Assembly: GCF_035943795.1 (NCBI RefSeq)
Contig: NZ_DASZBY010000034.1
Coordinates: forward strand, 62,001 to 126,000
Direction of reading: 5' to 3'
Length of the DNA: 64,000 nucleotides
DNA from: Aliidongia sp035943795
GTDB lineage: Bacteria > Pseudomonadota > Alphaproteobacteria > ATCC43930 > CGMCC-115725
Shown one piece after another: positions 50,973-59,791 of the stretch. The position numbers were made by a program, and so were the translations under genes. The notes below the pieces were generated by a model that saw only the letters and a list, made by a program, of their open reading frames with translations, was not told the DNA's origin and did no database searches. The number at the start of each line of letters is the position of its first letter. The stretch's first letter is position 1.

Positions 50973-51331
50973 CGCGGTTCGATCATCCTTTGGCACCGGG
51001 TGGAAAGGCCCCGGAGGGCACAAAAAGTGCGGTGACCGCGCCGAACGCTTGGGGCGGGTCAAGGTTTGCGTCCGGGTTGATCGGGTTCTTGGCTTTTTAC
51101 GCGGATTTCGCGCAACCGGTGAAACGCCGGCGCCCGTCAAACGGTTCCCCGCAGTTTTTCGAAGACATGCGCGAAGACGGTGTGGCCTTTGCGCGGCATC
51201 GCCGGGCGACCGTCACGGGTCTTTTCAGGGAGTGTAATATCATCCTGGTCGTTTGCGGAGTGATTATCCGCCGTTCCCCCGGCTCGACCGGGGGACAGCA
51301 CCTTGACCTTCCTTCGAGAGACAGGTGCATC
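50973..51331. promoter_or_regulatory. Divergent flippase/methyltransferase promoter region
   Basis: The 359-bp gap separates two divergent EPS genes. A hairpin (TCCCCCGG at 51275-51282, CCGGGGGA at 51288-51295, loop CTCGA) lies 36 bp before the methyltransferase start and would be in its 5' leader. The frames of both neighbours stay open into this gap but do not show conserved sequence. No near-consensus promoter is obvious. Confidence 0.4.
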
Positions 51332-52054
51332 ATGCCCAAAACCGCCGATCGTTCTTTCTCGACCCTGGTGAAGCAAGCGCCGCTCATCGGCCCGCTCGCA
51401 CGCCGCCTCGCCCGCACGCCGCTGGTCGAACACTTGCGCAAGCGCCTGGGATTCCACGGCTCCGCCGACTATTGGGATGCGCGCTACCGGGCGGGCGGCA
51501 CCTCCGGCGCGGGTTCCTACGGGCGCCTCGCCGCGTTCAAGGCCGAGGTGCTGAACGAATTCGTCCGATCCCGCGGCATCACCTCGATCGTCGAGTTCGG
51601 TTGCGGCGACGGTGCTCAACTGGCCCTGGCCGATTATCCATCCTATGTCGGCGTCGACGTGGCGCCGGCGGCGGTGGCGCTCTGCACCGAGCGGTTCGCG
51701 GCCGATCCGAGCAAGCGCTTCTATCTCGCGGGCACGCTGCCCGGTGAACTGGCACCGTTCGACCTCGTCCTCTCGCTCGACGTGATCTATCATCTGGTCG
51801 AGAACGCGGTGTTCGACACCTACATGCGCGGCCTGTTCGACCATGCGCGGAGCCACGTGGCGATCTATGCCAGCGACCTCGACGTTCCCGGCCCGTCGCC
51901 GCACGTCCGCCACCGCGCCTTCACGCGCTGGGTCGCGGCGGAACGGCCCGATTGGCATCTGGCCGGCATCGTCCCCAACCGCTATCCGTTCGACGCGGCC
52001 GATCCGGACGAAACCTCGTTCGCCGATTTCCACTTCTTCGAGCGGCGCGCTTGA
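51332..52054 (+). CDS. Class I SAM-dependent methyltransferase (EPS cluster)
   Basis: The 240-residue protein has the SAM-binding motif I SIVEFGCGDGAQLALA, then YVGVDVAPAAVALC and the motif IV-like region FDLVLSLDVIYHLVE. It would methylate a small molecule or sugar; its place inside the EPS cluster favours a sugar. The ATG at 51332 follows a leader hairpin and is preferred to upstream in-frame codons. It is the only plus-strand gene between the flippase and Wzc-like genes. Confidence 0.87.
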   Translation: MPKTADRSFSTLVKQAPLIGPLARRLARTPLVEHLRKRLGFHGSADYWDARYRAGGTSGAGSYGRLAAFKAEVLNEFVRSRGITSIVEFGCGDGAQLALADYPSYVGVDVAPAAVALCTERFAADPSKRFYLAGTLPGELAPFDLVLSLDVIYHLVENAVFDTYMRGLFDHARSHVAIYASDLDVPGPSPHVRHRAFTRWVAAERPDWHLAGIVPNRYPFDAADPDETSFADFHFFERRA

Positions 52055-52075
52055 GAGACTGCCCGCCGGCTGCGT

Positions 52076-54301
52076 CTATCGGGTATAGCCGGAATAGACG
52101 TCCTGGCCCGCCGCCTTCTCGACCTTGCTGAGGATGATGCCGGTCGGCATGTCCGGATCGAGCGCCAGGCGGCGCAGGGCCTCGCGCACCAGCCGTTGGC
52201 GCGTGCGCTTCCAGGACACGACCAGGGCGACCGCGTCGACCGAACGGGCCAGCAGCATGGCATCGGGCACGCGCATGATCGGGGGCGAATCGACGACGAT
52301 ATAGTCGTACTCGCGCCGCGCGTCACGCAGGATGGCCCCCAGGCCGTCGGCTTCCAGCATCGGCGCCAGCCGGCCCGATTCCTCGGTCGCGGTGAGGTAG
52401 TTGAGCCCCGTCAGGTCGTCGATGCCGATCCAGTCGCGCCAGCCCGCAGGATCGTCGAGGAAGCTCGGCTGACCCGGCCGCGACGGCGGCGGCAGGATCG
52501 TCTCCAATGTCGGGCGGCGGAAATCGCATTCGATCAGCAGCACCCGGCAGCCGTCGCGCGCGGCGAGCCGGGCGAAGGACAGGGCGAACGAGGTCTTGCC
52601 CTCCCCAGGCACGGCGGAGCTGACCAGGATCGTCTTCAGGGCGCGGCCCTCGGATGCCCAGCGCAGTTTCGCCCGGAAGGCGCGCAGCGTCTCGGCGACC
52701 GGGGACGTCGGGTGGTCGACGACATACCGGTGCGGCAGCCGCTTGCGCCCGAGGTTGCGAACCATTGGAATCGCGGCCAGGCCGGGCAGGCCGGTCACGG
52801 TGCGGACCTGCTCCAGCGTCTCGAAGCCATGGTCGAGCTGGGCGTAGAGAATGGCGCCGGCGATCGCGACCAGGCCAGCGGCGAAGCCGGCGAGCATCGC
52901 CATCAGGGTGATCTTGGGGCTCGACGGATGCAGCGGCACGAAGGCGGCCGAGATCATGCGCGCGTTCGCGGTCTGATGATCCTGCGGCTTCGCGGTCTGG
53001 GCGATGCGCAGCATGAATTCGTCATAGACCTTCCGCTTGCTCTGGGCGTCGTCGTTCAGCCGCTGCAGCTTGTCCTGGGCAGCGGTGCTGGCCGTCGCCT
53101 TGCCGTTCAGCACCGCGATCTGCTGGACCAGGCTCGCCTCGCGGGCGCGGGTCACGTCGACCTGGCCCTTGAGCGAGCTCACGACCTTGTCGATTTCCCG
53201 GCTGATCGCGCTTTGCAGGCCGGCGACCTGCTTGTTGGCCGCCTTCATGTCCGGATGGTTCGGGCCGACCCGGGTCTGCAGGTCGGACTGGTTGCGCGCC
53301 GCCTCGGCTTCCTGGCCGCGCAGCTGCTGGATGACCGGCGAGGCCAACACGTCGGTATTGGCGGCGATGCCACTCTGCTTGGCGTCGATCGCCTGATTGT
53401 ATTTCGCTTCCGCCGCCGCGCGGTCGGCCCGGGCGGTCGACAATTGCCCGTTCAGTTCGGCGACCTGCTGGCCGGCGATCGTACCGCCCGGTGTCACCAG
53501 CAGGCCGGTCTTGTTGGTGAAATCCTGGACGCTCTGCTCGGCGGCGACCATCTGTTTGCGCAGATCCTCGCCGCGCGCATCGAGCGACTGGTTGGCCTCG
53601 ACGGTCGCTGCCCGGTTCTCCGAGATGTATTGCGACAGGTAGGTCTGGATCAGGGAGTTGACGACGTTCGCCGCGACCTCCGGATTCTCGCTCTTGTAGG
53701 TGATCGAGATGACATAGTCGCGGCCGTCGTTGACCAGGTCGAGGTTGTGGGCGAGCGTGTTCAGCACGTCGTCGTGGATGGCCGCCCGCTCGTCGCCGAC
53801 CGCCGTCTGATGGCCGCGCATCAGCCCCTGGACGATCGGGATCGGGTTGATCTCGGCCCACAGGCTGTCGTCCTTGGGCTTCAGGCGGGGATTGAATTCC
53901 GGCACCTGGTCCAGATGCAGCTTGTCGGCGACGGCTTCGAGCACGATGCGCGAGCTCATGACCGCCATTTCGCTGCGCACGAGCGCCTGGTCGCCGGTCG
54001 GTGTGATCAGGGTCTCGAGTTCGGGGATCGACATCTTGCGCGTCGCAACCACGACCGCGCCGTCGGCGGTGAACCGGGGGGTCAGCTGCTTGCCGATCAG
54101 GACGGCCAGCACCATCGCGGCCAGCACGGTCGCGCAGATGATCCAGCGCCGGCGCCACAGCAGCGCGCCCATGCCAAGGATGGACGTGACCTCGGCCGCG
54201 GGCGGCGGCGCGAAGCTTTCGAGCGCTGAATGCTCGATCAAGGCGCCGCGACGATAGATCGGAGCGGCCGGCAAGCCGCTGCCGCTGGTAGCGTCGGTCA
54301 T
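52076..54301 (-). CDS. Wzc-like chain-length regulator and tyrosine kinase (BY-kinase)
   Basis: The 741-residue inner-membrane protein has a Wzz domain with a first membrane segment (WIICATVLAAMVLAVLIGKQ), a long periplasmic coiled-coil region and a GNVR-like second segment (LMAMLAGFAAGLVAIAGAIL). A cytoplasmic bacterial tyrosine kinase domain follows from about residue 555: Walker A SSAVPGEGKTSFAL, Walker A' LLIECDFRRP, Walker B YIVVDSPPIM. The first Asp of the usual A' motif is Glu. The C-terminal tyrosine cluster is reduced to VYSGYTR. It controls EPS polymerisation and export with Wza. An AGGAA ribosome binding site precedes the ATG. Confidence 0.92.
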   Translation of the reverse strand: MTDATSGSGLPAAPIYRRGALIEHSALESFAPPPAAEVTSILGMGALLWRRRWIICATVLAAMVLAVLIGKQLTPRFTADGAVVVATRKMSIPELETLITPTGDQALVRSEMAVMSSRIVLEAVADKLHLDQVPEFNPRLKPKDDSLWAEINPIPIVQGLMRGHQTAVGDERAAIHDDVLNTLAHNLDLVNDGRDYVISITYKSENPEVAANVVNSLIQTYLSQYISENRAATVEANQSLDARGEDLRKQMVAAEQSVQDFTNKTGLLVTPGGTIAGQQVAELNGQLSTARADRAAAEAKYNQAIDAKQSGIAANTDVLASPVIQQLRGQEAEAARNQSDLQTRVGPNHPDMKAANKQVAGLQSAISREIDKVVSSLKGQVDVTRAREASLVQQIAVLNGKATASTAAQDKLQRLNDDAQSKRKVYDEFMLRIAQTAKPQDHQTANARMISAAFVPLHPSSPKITLMAMLAGFAAGLVAIAGAILYAQLDHGFETLEQVRTVTGLPGLAAIPMVRNLGRKRLPHRYVVDHPTSPVAETLRAFRAKLRWASEGRALKTILVSSAVPGEGKTSFALSFARLAARDGCRVLLIECDFRRPTLETILPPPSRPGQPSFLDDPAGWRDWIGIDDLTGLNYLTATEESGRLAPMLEADGLGAILRDARREYDYIVVDSPPIMRVPDAMLLARSVDAVALVVSWKRTRQRLVREALRRLALDPDMPTGIILSKVEKAAGQDVYSGYTR

Positions 54302-54401
54302 ACGCAAGTTCCTATATTTCAACGTCGGCGAAAGGATCTTGCAAAGACGGGCCTTTACGCCGAGATGCCGGTACTAGTCACCCGCGTAAACGATCTTATC
54401 C

Positions 54402-54809
54402 CTAATTCGTTGCGCTGCACACAATGACAATTATGGCGCAGGCGGCGAACACGCCGCCGCACAGCAGCGCCTTGAAGGTCCCGCGCACCACGCGGGTCAG
54501 GCCGGTCACGCCTTCGATCTCGCGGCGTTCGGCCGAGCGGTTCTCGCGGCCCATCAGCAGGACCATATAGAACGAGAAACCGAAGATGGTGTAGGTATCG
54601 CGGATGTCGACCGGATGGGGATTGATCGCCCGGGTCGCAAAGGCGCGCTTCAACGCCGCGAACTGGCTGGGTGTGAAGGATCCGGCGATGGCGGGGCCGA
54701 CCCGGTTCGCCAGCACCTTGAAGAAGGGGTCGAGTTCGGCCTGAGGCGGCATCAGGACCTCGGGACCGGTGCCGTACCGTTCGCCTGCTGGCTCCGACTC
54801 CCAAGACAT
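54402..54809 (-). CDS. Hypothetical membrane protein of the EPS cluster (135 aa)
   Basis: The product begins MSWESEPAGERYGTGPEVLM, has a soluble part (ELDPFFKVLANRVGPAIAGS) and two hydrophobic segments (IFGFSFYMVLLMG; ALLCGGVFAACAIIVIVCSA), the second at the very C-terminus. I do not recognise a family. The start at 54809 has a good GGGAG site; an upstream ATG at 54848 would add 13 residues. It lies 100 bp upstream of the Wzc-like gene on the same strand and is probably its operon partner, perhaps an inner-membrane accessory. Confidence 0.6.
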   Translation of the reverse strand: MSWESEPAGERYGTGPEVLMPPQAELDPFFKVLANRVGPAIAGSFTPSQFAALKRAFATRAINPHPVDIRDTYTIFGFSFYMVLLMGRENRSAERREIEGVTGLTRVVRGTFKALLCGGVFAACAIIVIVCSATN

Positions 54810-55001
54810 GCCGATGGCTCCCGGCGGCGCGATTTGATCGGCCGCCATCCAGAAAAAGCTTTGACGGACCGGTTTTCTTGGGGGAAGGCTTGCCGCTCCG
54901 CCCGATCGATCCGCCGGTGAACTGTAAAAATCGGTCCGACGATGGAGCGACTTTGGCGCACAGAGCGTTGACAAGGGCTTAAGCTTACGAGAGCGAGATT
55001 G
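54810..55001. promoter_or_regulatory. Divergent promoter region of the Wzc operon and Wzy-like gene
   Basis: This 192-bp gap separates divergent starts. A TTGACA hexamer is at 54968-54973, but no good -10 follows at the right distance for the Wzy-like gene. No strong inverted repeat is visible. It is the only upstream region for both transcription units. Confidence 0.4.
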
Positions 55002-56297
55002 ATGGACGCAACGTTCGGTGGGGCCGGCATCGAGCGGCGATGGCACGGTGCCGGGATGCCGCGGTCCAGCTTGGTTTCCGGCGTGCTGGCCGCCATGCTG
55101 GTCTCGACGCTGTTCCTGACGCGCTTCGCCCTGACCCTGGGCCATAGCGAACTTTCCCTGGCCCTGGTGGTGGCGCTGTTTGGAACGGCATTGCTGGTGC
55201 TGACCGGAGCGGTGCGGATCAGCCCGACGCGGTTCGCGCTATTCGCGCTTGCGGTCGCGACCCTGCTGCTGTCGGTGATGCTCGGCGGCAGCACCAGCCC
55301 GTCCTATCTGTCGTTCCTCAACCTCATCCTGCTCTATGCCTGCTGGCTGTTCGTAGTGCCGGACGATCGGCAGTTCGAGGCAGCGATGCGGACGATGCGC
55401 AAGATGCTGCTGATCATCGCGGTCTCGGGCATCCTGCAGTTCTTCGCGCAAGTCGCGATCAAAGGACCGGTGCTGTTCAATTGGCAGAACGTCTTCCCCT
55501 ATACCTGGATCAGCCACGGCTTCAATTACGTCATTCCCGTGCCGGGCCTGGGCGGGATGAACAAATCGAACGGCTTCTTCCTGCTGGAACCGTCGAGCCT
55601 GTCGCAGATGATGGCGATCGGCATCATCATCGAACTCGAGTTCTTTCGGCCGTCCTGGCGCCTGGCGGTATTGGCCGCGGCCCTGGCGCTGTCGTTTTCC
55701 GGGACCGGCCTGGTGTTGTTCATGGCCATCGTACCGCTGATGCTGCTGACGCGGGGCAAGGGCGGCATCCTGCTGGTCGCAGTGCCGGCCCTGGTCGGGC
55801 TGGCCCTGCTCGTGGCCGGTCCCAGGATCGCCCTGTTGTTCGACCGCCTGCAGGAGTTCGGATCGGACCAGTCGAGCGGCTTCGCCCGCTTCATCTCGCC
55901 GTTCTTCCTGTTCAGCGACTATCTGTATCCGCACCTCTCGACGACGCTCTTCGGCATGGGGCCGGGCTCGATCGAGGGCTTCTCGCTGAAGGCCGCCTAC
56001 CTGATCCACGATCCGACCTGGGGCAAGCTGATCTTCGAATACGGCTTCCTGGGCGCGGTGCCCTTCGTTCTCTATGTCGCGTATTGCTTCTTCGCCGGAG
56101 CGCGCTCGATCTGGCTGGCGAGCGCGCTGTTCCTGAACTACCTGCTGCTCGGCGGCAATCTGGTCGATGCGCGGCTGCAGGTGCTGATCCTGGTGCTGGT
56201 CGTGCTGCAGAACCGTCCGCGCGACGTCGCACGGGCCGCCGTCAGAACTGCAGCGCGAGACTTACGTAGTTCGGCGCGCACGGCCCGGACAGCTTGA
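55002..56297 (+). CDS. O-antigen/EPS polymerase-like membrane protein (Wzy-type)
   Basis: The 431-residue protein has about ten to twelve hydrophobic segments and the O-antigen-ligase-like layout. A large periplasmic loop lies after the middle (GPRIALLFDRLQEFGSDQSS, then FGMGPGSIEGFSLKAAYLIH). The late conserved stretch WGKLIFEYGFLGAVPFVLYV is typical of Wzy/WaaL proteins. It would polymerise flipped EPS units in the periplasm. No other polymerase candidate is present in the cluster. The last 56 bp overlap an antisense small lipoprotein gene. Confidence 0.85.
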   Translation: MDATFGGAGIERRWHGAGMPRSSLVSGVLAAMLVSTLFLTRFALTLGHSELSLALVVALFGTALLVLTGAVRISPTRFALFALAVATLLLSVMLGGSTSPSYLSFLNLILLYACWLFVVPDDRQFEAAMRTMRKMLLIIAVSGILQFFAQVAIKGPVLFNWQNVFPYTWISHGFNYVIPVPGLGGMNKSNGFFLLEPSSLSQMMAIGIIIELEFFRPSWRLAVLAAALALSFSGTGLVLFMAIVPLMLLTRGKGGILLVAVPALVGLALLVAGPRIALLFDRLQEFGSDQSSGFARFISPFFLFSDYLYPHLSTTLFGMGPGSIEGFSLKAAYLIHDPTWGKLIFEYGFLGAVPFVLYVAYCFFAGARSIWLASALFLNYLLLGGNLVDARLQVLILVLVVLQNRPRDVARAAVRTAARDLRSSARTARTA

Positions 56298-56379
56298 GCG
56301 ACTGCATCTGCTGGCTGTCCATGCAGCCGGCGAGAAACGCCAGTCCGACCAGAAGGCCCGCGACCCGAAGCAACGCCAT
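56242..56379 (-). CDS. Small lipoprotein of the EPS cluster (45 aa)
   Basis: This short gene begins at an ATG preceded by a perfect GGAGG ribosome binding site. The product starts MALLRVAGLLVGLAFLAGCM: a signal peptide with lipobox LAGC, so Cys19 would be lipidated and Met at +2 favours the outer membrane. The mature peptide is only 27 residues (DSQQMQSLKLSGPC ... LALQF). It lies 59 bp after an acyltransferase gene on the same strand, apparently the last gene of that operon. It overlaps the 3' end of the Wzy-like gene in antisense by 56 bp. A role in EPS export or assembly is inferred from location only. Confidence 0.7.
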   Translation of the reverse strand: MALLRVAGLLVGLAFLAGCMDSQQMQSLKLSGPCAPNYVSLALQF

Positions 56380-56438
56380 GGCAACCTCCGCTGAAGCCGA
56401 ACCAACCTAGCATGGAAATAGGCGTCGCGGCGCGCCAG

Positions 56439-57605
56439 TCAATGGAGCGGCGGCGCGTCGAGGCCCAGCGGCTGGCGCCGGTCGAGCCATCCCTTCGCCA
56501 GGCCGGCGAGCCGATGATAATGCCGCTCGAACAGGAACCAGAAGATCCAGGCGGCACCGTTGGCGATCGCGAAGACTTCGAGGAAGGTCGCGAGGTCGTA
56601 GTGCCCGGCTGCGGGCCGGTGGACGGCAAACCAGATCAGCACGGTGTAGTGGATCAGGTAGAGCGAATAGCTGTAGTCGGCGATCCGGTCGATCGCGCGG
56701 CTGACCAGGCGCGGCACGGCGATCGGCGCCGCACCCAACAGGAAGAAGCCCCCGAACAGGATGCCGGCAGTGAACAGCGCGAACTGCAGGTCATAGACGC
56801 GCGTGTCGGTCACGAGCGCCCTGCCGGCCAGCAGTACCGCCGACAACAACATCAGGCCGGCGAGGCCCCAGGCCCAGCGCCGCCGGCCGGGCAGCGCCTG
56901 CGGCCCGCCCCGGCGCATCAGCCGATCCTGCGCCCAGGCTGCGGCGGCCCCGATCGCCCAGACGAAGCTCAGGCATTGGCCGACTCCGCCCATGGCATTG
57001 TAGAGCGGGACGATGCCGACCGCCGCGAGGATCAGGATGTCCCGTGCGCCCAGCCGCTTGCGCCGCGCTACGAAGAAGGCGAGATAGCCGAACGTCAGGT
57101 AGATCCACCACTCGATCGCCACGGTCCAGAATGGCCGGCCCGAGCCGAACGCCTCGATGAACCAGGACTGCTCGGGCACGCCCAGCCGGCGCAGGATCTG
57201 GAACGCTGGATATTCCTGCAGCATGACCAGGTTGCCCAGCCAATGCAGCGGGGTCGAACTGGCGGCGTAGGGATAGGCCGGCTGGTCGCGCATCAGCCCA
57301 TCGACCACGGCGACCAGCACCAGGGCGGGCAGATAGCCGGCGAAAATCCGGCAGAACCGGTCGATCAGGTAATGGCCGAAGCGATAGTCGGCCCGGTCGC
57401 GCTTCTGTTGCACGCTCAAGGCGATGAGGAAGCCCGACAACAGGAAGAACACCAGCACGCCGAACGTTTCCCAGCGCCCGCCGCGATCGTGGCCGGCCAG
57501 GAAATAGGCCGTGCTATGGCCGAGCAGCACGATCTGGGCGGCGAGGGCCCGGACCAGATTGAGATAATCGACCTGGCAGGGGGCGAGCTTGACCGAATGG
57601 GCCAT
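56439..57605 (-). CDS. Acyltransferase 3 family membrane protein (OafA-like, second copy)
   Basis: The 388-residue membrane enzyme has about ten hydrophobic segments and the family motif near the N-terminus (DYLNLVRALAAQIVLLGHST), with R-A and the catalytic-type His. Features such as PFWTVAIEWWIYLTFGYLAF and YSYSLYLIHYTVLIWF are typical. It probably acylates EPS sugars. Its start overlaps the stop of a family-2 glycosyltransferase by 1 nt, so the two are translationally coupled, echoing the arrangement of the other acyltransferase operon. Confidence 0.9.
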   Translation of the reverse strand: MAHSVKLAPCQVDYLNLVRALAAQIVLLGHSTAYFLAGHDRGGRWETFGVLVFFLLSGFLIALSVQQKRDRADYRFGHYLIDRFCRIFAGYLPALVLVAVVDGLMRDQPAYPYAASSTPLHWLGNLVMLQEYPAFQILRRLGVPEQSWFIEAFGSGRPFWTVAIEWWIYLTFGYLAFFVARRKRLGARDILILAAVGIVPLYNAMGGVGQCLSFVWAIGAAAAWAQDRLMRRGGPQALPGRRRWAWGLAGLMLLSAVLLAGRALVTDTRVYDLQFALFTAGILFGGFFLLGAAPIAVPRLVSRAIDRIADYSYSLYLIHYTVLIWFAVHRPAAGHYDLATFLEVFAIANGAAWIFWFLFERHYHRLAGLAKGWLDRRQPLGLDAPPLH

Positions 57606-58576
57606 CAGGAGCTTTTGGGCGTGGGGTGGGACGGCATCACGCTGCGCAGAGCGCGGCGGATCGCCTTGCCCGGCCGCAGGGTCGAGGCCAGGGCCAGATA
57701 GGCCAGGGCCAAGGGTTTGCGTCCGCCGACCAGTGCGATGGTCGAGCGGCGGTAGAGCCCGTCGGACAGCAGCTGTGCCTTGAGCGCCAGCCGATCGCGC
57801 CACGGCCGGCGGCGTTCGTGCTCGATGAACGCGTCATAGGCCAGGGTCGGACGGCCTTCCCGTGCCGCATAGAAATTATGATAGGTCCAGCGCACGCTCA
57901 TGAATTGCCGGGTGGCGCTGCGTGCCGAAACCGCGTTGGCGTGCACTCTGTAATACAGCAGGATTTCGGGCTGGATCAGGATCGGGGCGCCGGTCGCCAG
58001 CATGCGGGCGAACAGATCGACGTCCTCAGCCGGCTCAGTCCGTTTGTCGTAGCCGCCGAGGTCGATCGCCGTCTGTCGGCGAAAGATCATGCTCGGATGC
58101 AGGAAGCTCAGTGGTTCGCGGGCGACAAGGAAGCGCTGCAGTTCCTCGCGGCTGCGCGGCAGCGGCGTGCGGCTGCCGTGGCGGGCGCCGGCCGGATCGA
58201 TGATCTCGTAGTAGCTGCCGGCGGCGACCAGGTCGGGATTGGCCGCGACGAAGGCCAATTGCCGCTCGAGCCGCTGTGGCACCATCAGGTCGTCCGAGTC
58301 GAGGCGCGCCACCCAGTCGGCACGCGCGACTGCCAGCCCTTGGTTGAGCGTGTCGGCAATGCCGGAATTGGCCTTGGCGATCGGCCGCACGCGCTGGTCC
58401 TGGGCCGCGTAGCGCGCGATGATCCGGGCCGTCTCGTCGGTCGAGCCGTCGTCGACCAGGATGAGTTCGAAATCGTCCTGGGTCTGGGCCAGCACGCTGT
58501 CGATCGAGGCTGCCAGATAGGCGGCCCCGTTGTAGATCGGCATCACGACGGAAACCCGTGGCGCGGCACGTGTCAT
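57605..58576 (-). CDS. Glycosyltransferase family 2 (EPS)
   Basis: The 323-residue GT-A enzyme starts RVSVVMPIYNGAAYLAASID, followed by ELILVDDGSTDETARIIARY and the DxD-type metal motif WVARLDSDDLM. The Q-x-x-R-W-like region is less clear. It adds one sugar to the EPS unit. It is the first gene of the GT2-acyltransferase-small lipoprotein operon and is divergent from a glycosyltransferase-like gene 294 bp away. Confidence 0.93.
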   Translation of the reverse strand: MTRAAPRVSVVMPIYNGAAYLAASIDSVLAQTQDDFELILVDDGSTDETARIIARYAAQDQRVRPIAKANSGIADTLNQGLAVARADWVARLDSDDLMVPQRLERQLAFVAANPDLVAAGSYYEIIDPAGARHGSRTPLPRSREELQRFLVAREPLSFLHPSMIFRRQTAIDLGGYDKRTEPAEDVDLFARMLATGAPILIQPEILLYYRVHANAVSARSATRQFMSVRWTYHNFYAAREGRPTLAYDAFIEHERRRPWRDRLALKAQLLSDGLYRRSTIALVGGRKPLALAYLALASTLRPGKAIRRALRSVMPSHPTPKSS

Positions 58577-58870
58577 AGGCTAGGATCCAGCGGCGGGAAC
58601 AAGGATAAGGTGCTGCTGATCAACGTCGGAACCTAGCGGAACGGTCCCACATTGTCGTTGAACTTTCCATCGATTGCTCCGTAAATCCAATTTAAAACAC
58701 GCGTGCACTGCGGGAACAATCCATAGGATAGTTCGTTCATAAGGCGCGTCACCGCGAAAATCGAGTATGGTGCGTTGCACAATCGACACGTTGAGTGTCT
58801 CAGAATCTTGCGCTTCAGCATCTTATCATTGCGGGCCGCACTTCGTGCCTCGCGCCGATCGCGAGGGGAT
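58577..58870. promoter_or_regulatory. Divergent EPS promoter region with a motif shared with 63.1 kb
   Basis: The 294-bp gap separates two divergent glycosyltransferase operons and is A/T-richer than the genes. It holds TATGGTGCGTTGCACA at 58766-58781, which matches TATGTTGCGTTGCAAA at 63110-63125 in the next divergent EPS promoter region at 14 of 16 positions. This could be a binding site for a common regulator. Confidence 0.4.
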
Positions 58871-59791
58871 ATGCCGGTGCCAACCAAGCTTTTGATCGTC
58901 AGCTCGTCTGACACGAAATTCTTCGGCCTGCTGAAGGACATGATCCTGTCGCTCGAACGGCTGGCGCGCCTGCCCACCAGTTCGCTGCCGCCCTATGCGC
59001 TGGGCATCATCGATCTGGGCCTGTCGGACGAAGATCGCGCCTGGCTGGCCGAACGCGGCGCCGTCATCGTGGTGCCCCGGCCGCACATGGGCGCGGGCTC
59101 GCTCGATCGACCGCTCGAACTGGCGTTCCTGGTCCGACCGTTCCTGCCGGAATATTTCCCCGATTTCGAAATCTACTGCTGGATCGATTCCGACGTCTGG
59201 CTGCAGAACGAGGAGGCCGTGTTGGCCCTGGTCGACGGTGCGGCGAGCGAAGGCATGGCGATCGCCCATGAGAACGAGCGGGCCTATCGGTTCCAGCGAT
59301 GGCTGTTCCTGTGGACGGCGAAGCATTTCGTCCTGGGGTACGGCGCGCTTCGCGGTGCGTGGCTGCTGACCCGGCCGCATCTCAATGCCGGCATGTTCGC
59401 GATTCACGCCGGGGCGCCCCATTGGGAAGCCTGGGCCCGGCGCTACAAAGCCGCGATCGTCCGCACGGGCAAGATCACGCCGCACGATCAATTCGCGCTC
59501 AACCAGGCGGTATACCAGGACCGGCTGCCCACCCGGGTGCTCGACGCCGGCGCCAACTGGATCTGCGACCGGGGCGTGCCGATGTGGAACGACGACACCG
59601 GCACCTTCTGCACGCCCTATGCGCCCTACAAGACGATCTCGGCGCTGCATCTGGCCGGGCCGGGCAAGCGCACGGCCTATCGCATCGGGCGTACCGGCGG
59701 CGGCAATTTCACGACCATGATCCGCTATGGGGCGGCGCCCAAGGATGCGCCGATGGCGTCCCCGGCCGGGCTGTCGGTGGCGGCGCAATGA
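58871..59791 (+). CDS. Putative GT-A glycosyltransferase (EPS)
   Basis: The 306-residue protein has a nucleotide-sugar-binding start (KLLIVSSSDTKFFGLLKDMI) and a clear DxD motif in IYCWIDSDVWLQ. A later segment (ITPHDQFALNQAVYQDRLPT, then NWICDRGVPMW) is usual in family-8-like and related glycosyltransferases of EPS loci. I cannot assign a numbered family. The ATG at 58871 has GAGGGG just upstream. Its stop overlaps the family-4 gene that follows by ATGA. Confidence 0.75.
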   Translation: MPVPTKLLIVSSSDTKFFGLLKDMILSLERLARLPTSSLPPYALGIIDLGLSDEDRAWLAERGAVIVVPRPHMGAGSLDRPLELAFLVRPFLPEYFPDFEIYCWIDSDVWLQNEEAVLALVDGAASEGMAIAHENERAYRFQRWLFLWTAKHFVLGYGALRGAWLLTRPHLNAGMFAIHAGAPHWEAWARRYKAAIVRTGKITPHDQFALNQAVYQDRLPTRVLDAGANWICDRGVPMWNDDTGTFCTPYAPYKTISALHLAGPGKRTAYRIGRTGGGNFTTMIRYGAAPKDAPMASPAGLSVAAQ

